From DASVWH01 sp036389715 (GTDB lineage Bacteria > Acidobacteriota > Blastocatellia > Pyrinomonadales > Pyrinomonadaceae), in the NCBI GenBank assembly GCA_036389715.1, contig DASVWH010000213.1, forward strand, positions 1 to 32,584: a stretch of 32,584 nucleotides of DNA, in the 5' to 3' direction. Below are positions 15,873 to 22,769 of the stretch, one piece after another. The notes beneath the pieces are model-generated. The model was given only the letters and a program-made list of their open reading frames with translations, searched no databases and was not told the DNA's origin. The first letter of the stretch is position 1. Every line of letters starts with the position of its first letter. The translations under genes and the position numbers were made by a program.

Positions 15873-17923
15873 GTGGTTGGGTCTCCGTCGTCTGGGATAG
15901 CGGCCGGGAGCGACATCGTGAACGTCGTGCCGACGCCGACCGCCGACTGGACATCAAGGCGTCCGCCGTGCTCCGCCACAATACCATAACAGACGGCCAG
16001 TCCGAGCCCCGTTCCGCGCCCGACCTCCTTCGTCGTGAAAAACGGGTCGAAGATTTTGGTCAGGTTGCCGGGCGCGATGCCGTGCCCGGTGTCGCTGACT
16101 TCGATCAGCACGTGCCCGTCTTCATTGCGCCCGCGCAACGTCAGGCAGCCGCCCTCCGGCATGGCGTCAATCGCGTTGGTCGCCAGCGCGATGACGGCCT
16201 GCTGCAACTGCCCTTCGTCGCCGGTCACGCGCGCGACATCGTCTGAGACCTCCACTTCGATGCTCAACTGGTCGCCGCGCCGCTGGTGCGCGACGAGCCG
16301 CGCCGCCGAATTAATCACGTCCGAGATGTTGACGGGCAGGTGCTCGCCCGCGCGCGTCCGGCTGAAGTCGAGCAGTCCGTTCGTGATGGACTTGCAGCGG
16401 AAAGCCTCGCTGCGAATCAGCCCGAGATATTCGCGCAGGTCTTCGACTTCGGGCGAAGAATCGAAGCCTCCCTCGCGGAGCCGCGATTCGAGGGCTTCGG
16501 CGCAGGCCGAGATGGTCGCCAGAGGGTTATTGATCTCGTGAACGACGCCGGCGGCGAGGCGTCCGACGGCCGAGAGCTTTTCGGCGCGCGCGACGGCGCG
16601 ATTGGCCTCGACGCGCGCGCTGATGTCTTCGCCGAGCGTGATGACGTGTGAGACCTCGTCGGCTTCCCTGGCGCGCATCGGAATCTTGCTGACCAGCCAG
16701 TGCTTCGTCTCGCCGTCCGGCGTAGTCGTCTCCTGCTCTATCCGCTCGATCTCGCCCGTCTCGAAGGCGCGCGCGAATTCGCGTTGGAGAATTTCGCGCT
16801 TCTGCCTGGTCAGCACGTCGAAGATGTTGCGGCCGAGCACGTCGCTGCGCGGAATGCCCTGCCCGCCCAGCTCTCGGTTGCGGTTCCAGGCGACGACGCG
16901 GTAATCGCGGTCCACCGCGTAGAGCGAAAGCGGCAGGCTGTCAATGATGGCCTCCGTGAAGCGGCGCTGCGCCTCGGCTTCGGCCGTGCGCCGCGCGACC
17001 TCCTTGGCCAGCGTGGCGGAAGACTCGCGCGCCGCCTGGTAAAGAGATGAGACGTGCGCGGCCAGGGCGGCCTGCTGCGCCGCCGCATCCACCAACCGGG
17101 ATTGCGTCTCGCCGCAATCCTCCGGCTGATCGAAGCCGACGACGACCAGCCCCTTCGTGCGCCCGCGAAAGCGCAGCGGCGCGACGTACTCGACGCGGTG
17201 CAGCTCATCCTTGAAGAGCAAGCTCTCTGCCGCGTCGAGCAGCATGGAGCTTCTCGACGCGGACGAAGCGAGCCAGGCGTGGACGCGATCAAGGTAGAGG
17301 AGCGGGGCGTCTTCCGCGCTGCCTTCGCGGTCAAAGGCGCAGACGACCGGCTCATTCTCATTGATGTTCAGGACGGCCGCGCAGAGGACCGCGCCGACGC
17401 CCTCGTAAGTTGCTCCGGCGAGGTGACGCGCGACCTGCTCCGGCTCAAGCGCGCGCAGCAGGCCGCGGCCGAGGTCCACCAGGAAACGCAGCTCAAGATT
17501 GCTGCCGACGAGCGCCCATTCGCGCTGCGCGCTGACCAGGTGCGTGCCGACGCGAATCAGTATCTCGCCCGCGGTTGAAGACTTGACGATGTAGTCGTCC
17601 GCCCCGGCGGCAAAGGCTTCGACCTTGCGATTCTCGTCGTCGCTGGCCGAAAAGATGATGATGGGCAGTTGCTTGGTCGCAGCCTGTGCCCGCAGGAGAC
17701 GGCAGAGCGCGAGCCCGTCCACGCCCGGCATCTCCACATCGAGCACGACCAGGTCGCAGTGCTCCTTGTGCAGCAGGCTCAAGGCAGAGGGCGCGTCCGC
17801 CGCCGTGATGGCGCGGTGGCCGCCGCGCTCCAGAATACGGCAGAGCCTGCGACGGGCGCTCGCCTCGTCGTCAACGATCAGGAGCGTCGCCCCTCTCATC
17901 ATGTTATTGGAAGATGCGGACAT
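15869..17923 (-). CDS. Histidine kinase with N-terminal receiver, GAF and PAS domains
   Basis: The 684 residues form a cytoplasmic sensor kinase with no membrane segment. The N-terminal receiver (13-128) keeps Asp62 in LVVLDVEMPGVDG and the Lys in YIVKSS. A GAF-like region (about 145-290) is followed by a short coiled coil (300-325) and a PAS domain (325-440, SLYAVDRDYRVVAWNRNRE). The dimerisation domain has the phospho-acceptor His462 in VVHEINNPLATI. The HATPase has an N box (ALATNAIDAM), DTGHGIAPG and GTGLGLAVCYGIVAEHGG. The receiver at the N-terminus suggests input from another kinase, and the linked NtrC-type regulator is the likely output. The ATG at 17923 has no clear ribosome binding site. 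Confidence 0.94.
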   Translation of the reverse strand: MSASSNNMMRGATLLIVDDEASARRRLCRILERGGHRAITAADAPSALSLLHKEHCDLVVLDVEMPGVDGLALCRLLRAQAATKQLPIIIFSASDDENRKVEAFAAGADDYIVKSSTAGEILIRVGTHLVSAQREWALVGSNLELRFLVDLGRGLLRALEPEQVARHLAGATYEGVGAVLCAAVLNINENEPVVCAFDREGSAEDAPLLYLDRVHAWLASSASRSSMLLDAAESLLFKDELHRVEYVAPLRFRGRTKGLVVVGFDQPEDCGETQSRLVDAAAQQAALAAHVSSLYQAARESSATLAKEVARRTAEAEAQRRFTEAIIDSLPLSLYAVDRDYRVVAWNRNRELGGQGIPRSDVLGRNIFDVLTRQKREILQREFARAFETGEIERIEQETTTPDGETKHWLVSKIPMRAREADEVSHVITLGEDISARVEANRAVARAEKLSAVGRLAAGVVHEINNPLATISACAEALESRLREGGFDSSPEVEDLREYLGLIRSEAFRCKSITNGLLDFSRTRAGEHLPVNISDVINSAARLVAHQRRGDQLSIEVEVSDDVARVTGDEGQLQQAVIALATNAIDAMPEGGCLTLRGRNEDGHVLIEVSDTGHGIAPGNLTKIFDPFFTTKEVGRGTGLGLAVCYGIVAEHGGRLDVQSAVGVGTTFTMSLPAAIPDDGDPTT

Positions 17924-17944
17924 CAGCGCAAGGCAAAAGACGGG

Positions 17945-18025
17945 TCAATAGTTAATGGTAAATGGTGAATGGAAGCCGCTTTTCTCCATTGACGATTGAC
18001 CATTGGCCATTGACTATTCATCAAT
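17945..18025. repeat. Heptad-periodic inverted spacer array H8
   Basis: The left arm reads TCAATAG, TTAATGG, TAAATGG, TGAATGG (17945-17972). The right arm reads CTCCATT, GACGATT, GACCATT, GGCCATT, GACTATT, CATCAAT (17984-18025). CCATT on the right and AATGG on the left are complementary words in register. It lies just upstream of the kinase gene. The rest of the gap 17924-18228 holds the palindrome at 18111-18168. Confidence 0.8.
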
Positions 18026-18110
18026 AAGGCCATCCTCTAAAGATTGAAAGCGAAGCCGCCGGGTTTGTCAAGACAAGCCAAAATAAAAGGGCGCAAGCCA
18101 AAGAGTTGTA

Positions 18111-18168
18111 GCCCCGGCAGGGGGCTATCCGATTCCAACGCTGGAATTGAATAGCCCTCTGCCGGGGC
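18111..18168. repeat. REP-like long palindrome
   Basis: Outer arms 18111-18128 and 18151-18168 pair over 18 bp, with one G-T pair when the plus strand is read. Inside them a second stem ATTCCA/TGGAAT (18132-18137 with 18142-18147) closes on the loop ACGC. There is no T-run on either side, so a simple terminator is unlikely. It may be one copy of a dispersed palindrome family. Confidence 0.7.
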
Positions 18169-18228
18169 CTTTCCCTCTGAGCCGTCTTGGAATTCCGCTC
18201 GGCCGGTGGCCCGCGCTCTCCTGCGCTC

Positions 18229-18513
18229 TTATTTGCGTGCGGTCTTTAGCTCAAGGATTTGGAGGCGCTGCTGTAGGTCGTCTGCGCGGCGCGTGGCCTC
18301 GTGCGCGAAAAGGAGCGCGAGCGCGGCCATTGTCAGCGCCGCGACGACGAAGCCCCACTGCCTGGTGCGCTGTGCCCCGAGCCGCGCCCGGCGCGACGAC
18401 TTGCCCTGCTCGTCCAGAGCGCGCAGGAAGCCCGCGCCCGCGTTTCCGGCATCGGTATGTTTCAGCTCCGCCAGCCATTGCTCGTCGAAGTGATGAAGAA
18501 CGTGATAGCTCAT
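18229..18513 (-). CDS. Small single-pass membrane protein of unknown function
   Basis: This is a 94-residue protein with a soluble N-terminal half (HHFDEQWLAELKHTD, then a basic segment SRRARLGAQRTRQW), one membrane helix at about 53-70 (GFVVAALTMAALALLFA) and a short C-terminal helix (ATRRADDLQQRLQILELKT) that may form a coiled coil. I do not recognise the family. The positive charges before the helix predict that the N-terminus stays in the cytoplasm. The ribosome binding site is weak. It follows the HD-GYP/GGDEF gene on the same strand after a 117-bp repeat-rich spacer. A plus-strand frame across the same bases has a composition typical of a shadow and was not preferred. Confidence 0.5.
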   Translation of the reverse strand: MSYHVLHHFDEQWLAELKHTDAGNAGAGFLRALDEQGKSSRRARLGAQRTRQWGFVVAALTMAALALLFAHEATRRADDLQQRLQILELKTARK

Positions 18514-18546
18514 AAATAAGCCCGGAAAAGGTCGAGGGTTTGCGCA

Positions 18547-18634
18547 GGCAAGAGGAAAGGAGAAGGATTTAAGGCCGCTCCTCGTTGCGCTTTTTACCCC
18601 TCTCCCTTTGTGCCTCTCCCCTTCTCGTTGTTAA
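18547..18634. repeat. Heptad-periodic spacer array H9
   Basis: The right arm reads TTTACCC, CTCTCCC, TTTGTGC, CTCTCCC, CTTCTCG, TTGTTAA (18593-18634) in exact 7-nt steps. The left arm is purine-rich (GGCAAGA, GGAAAGG, AGAAGGA, 18547-18567) and roughly complementary. The stop codon of the HD-GYP/GGDEF gene (18631-18633) is in the final heptamer. Confidence 0.6.
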
Positions 18635-21144
18635 TTGATGGCCGTGGAAGTCAGCTTGTCCGTGTCGAGGTCAAGGGCGGATTCGACCTGCCCGTTAAGC
18701 CTCAGGCGGCGCTGTTGCTTATGCGAAGACTTGGCCGCGTACATGGCCTGGTCGGCGGCAATCAGCAGTTGGTCCAGGGTTTCGCCGTCAATCCCGTAGG
18801 TGGACGAGCCGACGCTGATGCCGACGCGCGCCTTATGCTCTGCGCGGACGTGCAGAGAGAACCGCGAGACGACCGTCTCGATGCGCTCGCGCAGCTCTTC
18901 GACCTGCTCGCCGATCAGGTCCGGCACGATGGCGACAAACTCGTCGCCAGCGTAGCGCGCCAGGAAATCATACTCGCGGAGCTGGGCCTGGATGAGACGC
19001 GCTATTTCGCGCAGCATCTTGTCGCCGATGCGATGCCCGTAGGTGTCGTTGACCAGCTTGAAGTCGTCTAGGTCGAGCATGACGACCTGGAAGGGACGGT
19101 TGGCGCGGCGCGCGCGCGAAGCCTCCTGCTCGAAGCGCAGGTACATGCAGCGCGCGTTGGGCAGGCCCGTCAGCGGGTCGGTCAGCGCGTTGGATTCCGC
19201 CTCGGCGTGATGCATCGCGTTGAAGAGCGCGTCGGAGGCCAGGCGCGTGACCATCTCAAGGAGCCGCATGTGGTCGTCCGTGTACTCGCTCAGTTCCAGC
19301 GAATAGACGGAGAGAGCGCCGAGCAGCCGTTCGTCCTTAATCAGCGGCAGCGAGGTCATCGTCCGGTATTCGCTGTCGGGGCCAAGCGCGACGCCCTCGA
19401 AATCGAGCATCGGGTCAATGCGATTGACGGGGCGACGATTGCTCAGGGCGAACCCGGTCACGCCTTCGCCCGGCGCAACGCACCTGTCGCGCAGTGCTTC
19501 AGCGTTCTTCCCGGCGACGTGCGAGGCGGTCGCGTAAGCCTTCAGCTCGTCGTAGAGATAGACGACGCAGGTATCGAAGGGAACGACGTGCCCCACCTTG
19601 TTGACGAGAATCGAAACCGTGTCTTCGATGTCGAGCGACGAGCCGAAGGTGCGCGCGATCTCGTAGAGCGCGTAGACTTCCCTGTGCGCGTTCTTGATGT
19701 GGTCATAGGCCATCAGGGGCGCGCGGTCCTTGTGTTGCTGAACGTCAACTTCGGCCAGCGCGCGCGGCTCGCACTCCTCGTTGGTATAGCCCGCCTGTTC
19801 GAGACCGAGCGCGGCAATCTCCGCTTCAAACTCCGAGAGGTGAGAGAGAAACTGGTTGACGACCTGCGGGTCGAAGTGCGTCCCGGAGCCGCGGATCAGG
19901 AGCGCGACGGCTTCGTCACGCGTCATCCCGCGACGGTAGGGGCGGTCTTCGCGCACGGAATCGAAGCAGTCTACGACCGAGATGATGCGCGCCGTGATGG
20001 GAATCTCCTCGCCCTTGAGCCCGTCCGGATAGCCGAGCCCGTTCCATTGCTCGTGATGATGCCGGACGATGGGCACGACCGGATACGGGAAATTGACGCG
20101 CTCCAGAATCTCCGCGCCGACGGTCGTGTGAATCTTCATCTTCTCGAACTCGGCGGTCGTCAGCCTGCCCGGCTTGTTGAGAATGTGATCGGGGACGGCC
20201 AGCTTGCCGACATCATGGAGCAGCGCACCGGCCTTGAGCGCCTCGATCTCGTTGTTCGAGAGATTGAAGACCCTGCCCATCCCGGCGGCAAAGATTTGCA
20301 CGCGGCGGACGTGGCAGTGTGTCGTCTGGTCCTTGGCGTCAATGGCTGTGGCGAGGGCTTCGACGGTGGCCAGGTGCAGGCGGCTCAAATCGTCGGCCTG
20401 GCGCGTCTTCTCTTCAACGCGCGCGAAATAGACTTTGTAGGTCGCATAAATCGCGGCGATGACGGGCACGGCCAGCAGCACGTAGAGAAAGCCGAAGGCC
20501 GAGATGGTGACGTAAATCAGGGCCGCCGTCGTGGCCGCCGCGATGAAGCTGAAAGCAGTCCAGAGATAGCCTTCGCGCCAGAAGGTCAGGAAGGAACGGC
20601 GGTTTCTAAGTGTGTACATGGTGGCGATTGAAAAGCCGTTCAAGAGATATTGTAAGCTGGCCATCACGGCAAGAGGGACGAGCAGGTGATCCGGTCGCAG
20701 GGCACGCATCCCGAGCGGCACGTCGGGCAGCCGCGCGTAAGCGGCCAGCGTGTAGTAAAAACCGTTGCCCGCGATAAAGGCGATGACGGCCATCATGGCG
20801 GGCGCGCAGAGCCAGCTCGACGCGCGTTTCGTATGGCGCATCGAACCGGCCAGCGCATCCAGCACGCTCAGGACAACCGCCGCCGGGATGCCCAGAAACA
20901 TGACGCTGAGAAAAGTGAACGTATCGCTGACGGTGATCCGGGCGGTCGTCCCCGGAATGGCAATCGGATAAGAGCCCGTCACCATGATGAGCCCGAGCAG
21001 CGCGAGAAACTGCGCCCACTGCACAGTGTTGAAGGAGAGGCATTGATAAAGCCCCCACGCGCCCGTCAGCGTGCCTGCGGCAACAGTCACGGACCAGTAG
21101 ATTCTGGCCGCGCCGTTGTAATCAGACATCTCTATGAATTTCAC
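18631..21144 (-). CDS. Membrane-bound HD-GYP/GAF/GGDEF protein for c-di-GMP turnover
   Basis: The 837 residues combine a c-di-GMP phosphodiesterase and a diguanylate cyclase. About seven membrane helices (15-240) form a sensor. The HD-GYP domain follows (250-430), with LLHDVGKLAVPD (His310, Asp311) and HHHEQWNGLGYPDGL (362-376), so the metal ligands and the GYP motif are intact. A GAF-like domain lies at about 485-640. The GGDEF domain (650-815) has RYAGDEF, an accepted active form, preceded five residues earlier by REYD, the RxxD inhibitory site. The start is GTG at 21144 with GGAG seven bases upstream; an ATG five codons later is less well placed. Both enzyme halves look functional, so the membrane and GAF inputs probably set the direction. 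Confidence 0.94.
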   Translation of the reverse strand: MKFIEMSDYNGAARIYWSVTVAAGTLTGAWGLYQCLSFNTVQWAQFLALLGLIMVTGSYPIAIPGTTARITVSDTFTFLSVMFLGIPAAVVLSVLDALAGSMRHTKRASSWLCAPAMMAVIAFIAGNGFYYTLAAYARLPDVPLGMRALRPDHLLVPLAVMASLQYLLNGFSIATMYTLRNRRSFLTFWREGYLWTAFSFIAAATTAALIYVTISAFGFLYVLLAVPVIAAIYATYKVYFARVEEKTRQADDLSRLHLATVEALATAIDAKDQTTHCHVRRVQIFAAGMGRVFNLSNNEIEALKAGALLHDVGKLAVPDHILNKPGRLTTAEFEKMKIHTTVGAEILERVNFPYPVVPIVRHHHEQWNGLGYPDGLKGEEIPITARIISVVDCFDSVREDRPYRRGMTRDEAVALLIRGSGTHFDPQVVNQFLSHLSEFEAEIAALGLEQAGYTNEECEPRALAEVDVQQHKDRAPLMAYDHIKNAHREVYALYEIARTFGSSLDIEDTVSILVNKVGHVVPFDTCVVYLYDELKAYATASHVAGKNAEALRDRCVAPGEGVTGFALSNRRPVNRIDPMLDFEGVALGPDSEYRTMTSLPLIKDERLLGALSVYSLELSEYTDDHMRLLEMVTRLASDALFNAMHHAEAESNALTDPLTGLPNARCMYLRFEQEASRARRANRPFQVVMLDLDDFKLVNDTYGHRIGDKMLREIARLIQAQLREYDFLARYAGDEFVAIVPDLIGEQVEELRERIETVVSRFSLHVRAEHKARVGISVGSSTYGIDGETLDQLLIAADQAMYAAKSSHKQQRRLRLNGQVESALDLDTDKLTSTAIN

Positions 21145-21311
21145 TTACTTTCTCCAGTCATCAAGACCGCAGCAGTAGTAGTAGTTATTAGAGCGTCAAA
21201 GCCTAGAGAACACCCGTGCTCGTTCCATCGGAAAGCAACCCCGCGCTCGTCCCATCCGTCTCGATTAATGCAACCCTCGCCGGTCGCCGCACCCCGCCAC
21301 CCCCGGGGTTG

Positions 21312-21567
21312 TGTCCGCGGCCGGGGCGAAGGCCGGGAGCAACTCGGCATTCGTCCCCGGCCGACAGGACGGGCAAGAGGCGGCCCGGCTAAGCCCGGCG
21401 CGCCTGTCTCTGGGGGTGAGATTTCGGTCTAGCGAGCGGCCCGCCGTTTCGCACGGCAGCATTCCCTGCTCCGGCGGTCAACGCCTCGCTACGGTTTGTC
21501 AAAGTGGTGCGGCTATCGGACCCCGTGCGGTGGGTCCGTGAAGCGCTTTCACGCTTCTAGCCGCGCC
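21312..21567 (+). ncRNA. Candidate structured RNA with hairpin and three-way junction
   Basis: Four folds follow one another. First, 21318-21363 is a long hairpin: CGGCCGGGG/CCCCGGCCG, CGAA/TTCG and GCCGGG/CTCGGC around loop AGCAA. Second, GACAGG (21363-21368) pairs with CCTGTC (21403-21408). Third, TAGCGAG (21430-21436) pairs with CTCGCTA (21485-21491), enclosing GCCGT/ACGGC and AGCA/TGCT hairpins. Fourth, 21506-21567 is a compact three-way junction: a 10-bp closing stem, a 7-bp arm (21517-21523 with 21532-21538) and a 6-bp arm (21540-21545 with 21552-21557). Wobble pairs in folds one and four are G-U only on the plus strand. No promoter was identified, and the family is unknown. Confidence 0.4.
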
Positions 21568-21716
21568 CTTTACATAACAAGCCCCGTGCCGCGTCTCCGG
21601 CTCGCCCCTTTATCCGCATAAACTCTTATTTAACTTGGACTTAGAGAGAGCGACGGTTTCTGCCGCGCGGCTCCCGGGCGGGCGGGGCGTCAGGGTGACA
21701 GGTCAAACTGATAATC

Positions 21717-21733
21717 CGGTCATATTTTGACCG
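21717..21733. promoter_or_regulatory. Operator-like palindrome
   Basis: CGGTCA and TGACCG flank the 5-base centre TATTT. Just upstream is another half-site, GGTCAAA (about 21701-21707). Spacing and symmetry are typical of a dimeric repressor site. It stands about 190 bases before the AP2-gene promoter, so its target is unclear. Confidence 0.3.
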
Positions 21734-21922
21734 AACGAACGGGCCCGCATTGCCCGGGCGTGCCGGGCCGCGGCCGCGGCGGGAAAAGAGGCGCGCCTTT
21801 TGGCCTGCATCCGGCCGAGTTTACGCGGGCCGCGCCGGGCTGTGAGGAACCTCTGCGACCTCCGTTGCGGCGCATCTCTCGGGTACTTCACGCAGTTATC
21901 CGGCTCAAGCTGGTCCAGCGCT

Positions 21923-21951
21923 TTGACAATTAAGGCCCGAGACAGTAATTT
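21923..21951 (+). promoter_or_regulatory. Promoter of the AP2-domain gene
   Basis: A perfect -35 TTGACA (21923-21928) is followed after 17 bases by TAATTT (3 of 6). A transcript starting near 21958 has a leader of about 45 bases with AAAGGAG at 21973-21979, which is unusually far (22 bases) from the ATG. Confidence 0.45.
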
Positions 21952-22001
21952 CGGAACAGACGAATTTTCAGCAAAGGAGCATTCTCACTTACAAGTAAAC
22001 T

Positions 22002-22502
22002 ATGGCGAAGTCCGGGCATAAAGGTATCAGCCGCATCGATCAAGAGAAACGGAAAACTCATGGCTGGTACGTCAGAGTTAGATTCGATGGGGTACAACGA
22101 TCAAAATTCTTCAGCGATGAATCCAACGGGGGCCGCGAAAAAGCTCTCGAAGCGGCCGTCCGTTTCCGCAACCGCCTGGAACAAGACCTGGGCAAACCGC
22201 GCACGGACCGGCTGGTCATCGCACGTAACCCGCGCAACAGCTCAGGCATCATGGGCGTCCAGCGAAAGACCAAAGTCGTCAAGACGCCCAAGGGTGAACG
22301 CGTGACCCGCAATGTCTACGAAGTGACCTGGAATCCCGAGCCCGGAAAGCTCGCGCGGACATGGGTTTCCATTGACGAGTATGGCGAGGAGGCGGCTTTT
22401 CGCAAGGCCTGCGCCATCCGCCGTGAGAAAGAGCGTGAGATGTTCGGCAGCGAGGTGCTCTCGAACTGGACGGACAGTCTCTCGAAGCTCTTCGCGGCCT
22501 GA
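22002..22502 (+). CDS. AP2-domain-like DNA-binding protein
   Basis: The 166 residues contain two AP2/ERF-like units. The first (8-58) has GISRIDQEKRKTHGWYVRVRF, then KFFSDESNGGREKALEAAVRFRNRL, the three-strand plus helix pattern with the tryptophan and arginines used for DNA contact. The second (about 80-148) starts SSGIMGVQRKTKV, continues with YEVTWNPEPG and ends in a basic helix EEAAFRKACAIRREKE. Bacterial AP2 domains are often found fused to HNH homing nucleases; here there is no nuclease domain, which suggests a stand-alone DNA-binding protein. An in-frame TAA at 21996 fixes the start at 22002. It is a single-gene unit with its own promoter and a strong terminator. The target is unknown. 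Confidence 0.78.
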   Translation: MAKSGHKGISRIDQEKRKTHGWYVRVRFDGVQRSKFFSDESNGGREKALEAAVRFRNRLEQDLGKPRTDRLVIARNPRNSSGIMGVQRKTKVVKTPKGERVTRNVYEVTWNPEPGKLARTWVSIDEYGEEAAFRKACAIRREKEREMFGSEVLSNWTDSLSKLFAA

Positions 22503-22561
22503 CGAGCCTGACGGGGTCTCGCAGTTCTAAAGAGCAATCCTCTCATCCTTCGGCATCATCG

Positions 22562-22615
22562 AGAGGCCGGAGCCAAACGCCCGACAGCGTTTGACTCCGG
22601 CCTCTTTGCCTTTTC
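22562..22615 (+). terminator. Strong intrinsic terminator of the AP2-domain gene
   Basis: AGAGGCCGGAG (22562-22572) pairs with CTCCGGCCTCT (22595-22605), and inside CAAACGC (22574-22580) pairs with GCGTTTG (22587-22593), with one mismatch between the two parts and a 6-base loop. The 3' side runs into TTTGCCTTTT. Confidence 0.85.
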
Positions 22616-22769
22616 TCAAACTCTCCCTCCGTGAGACGTGACGGCCCTTGATTACGGTCCGGGTTGACAAGCGCCGGGGCGAGGGTGCAACCTCTCTGCC
22701 ATCTTAAATTTTCTCTCGTGTTAAGCCGCGCCGAAGCCTGCGGGTGAAGCGGCCGGGAAGAGTGTCTCG

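Larger units (their letters stand above)
21145..22001. other. 857-bp GC-rich non-coding region between divergent genes
   Basis: No frame in this gap has a recognisable protein or a ribosome binding site. It contains an imperfect direct repeat GCTCGT(T/C)CCATC (21218-21229 and 21245-21256), a chain of strong folds at 21312-21567, a palindrome at 21717-21733, very GC-rich sequence with CCGCGGCCGCGG near 21769, and the promoter of the AP2-domain gene at its right end. No tmRNA, RNase P, 6S or SRP RNA signature was recognised. Confidence 0.7.

Noticed and set aside
14259..15989. 576-codon open frame on the plus strand
   Set aside because: It lies opposite the NtrC-type regulator and the kinase end, whose domains and motifs are certain. 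Its composition is that of an antisense shadow in high-GC DNA.
19207..20631. 474-codon open frame on the plus strand
   Set aside because: It is antisense to the HD-GYP/GGDEF protein, whose catalytic motifs are intact.
21311..21541. 76-codon open frame in the GC-rich gap
   Set aside because: It overlaps the structured folds, has a low-complexity Arg/Ser/Ala composition and no ribosome binding site.
21506..21567. Hammerhead ribozyme, purine riboswitch or tRNA
   Set aside because: The three-way junction lacks the CUGANGA and GAAA core, has too few junction bases for a purine riboswitch, and has no anticodon-arm layout.
22664..22692. Promoter for the MFS gene starting with TTGACA at 22664
   Set aside because: The -35 is perfect, but no acceptable -10 lies 15-19 bases downstream.
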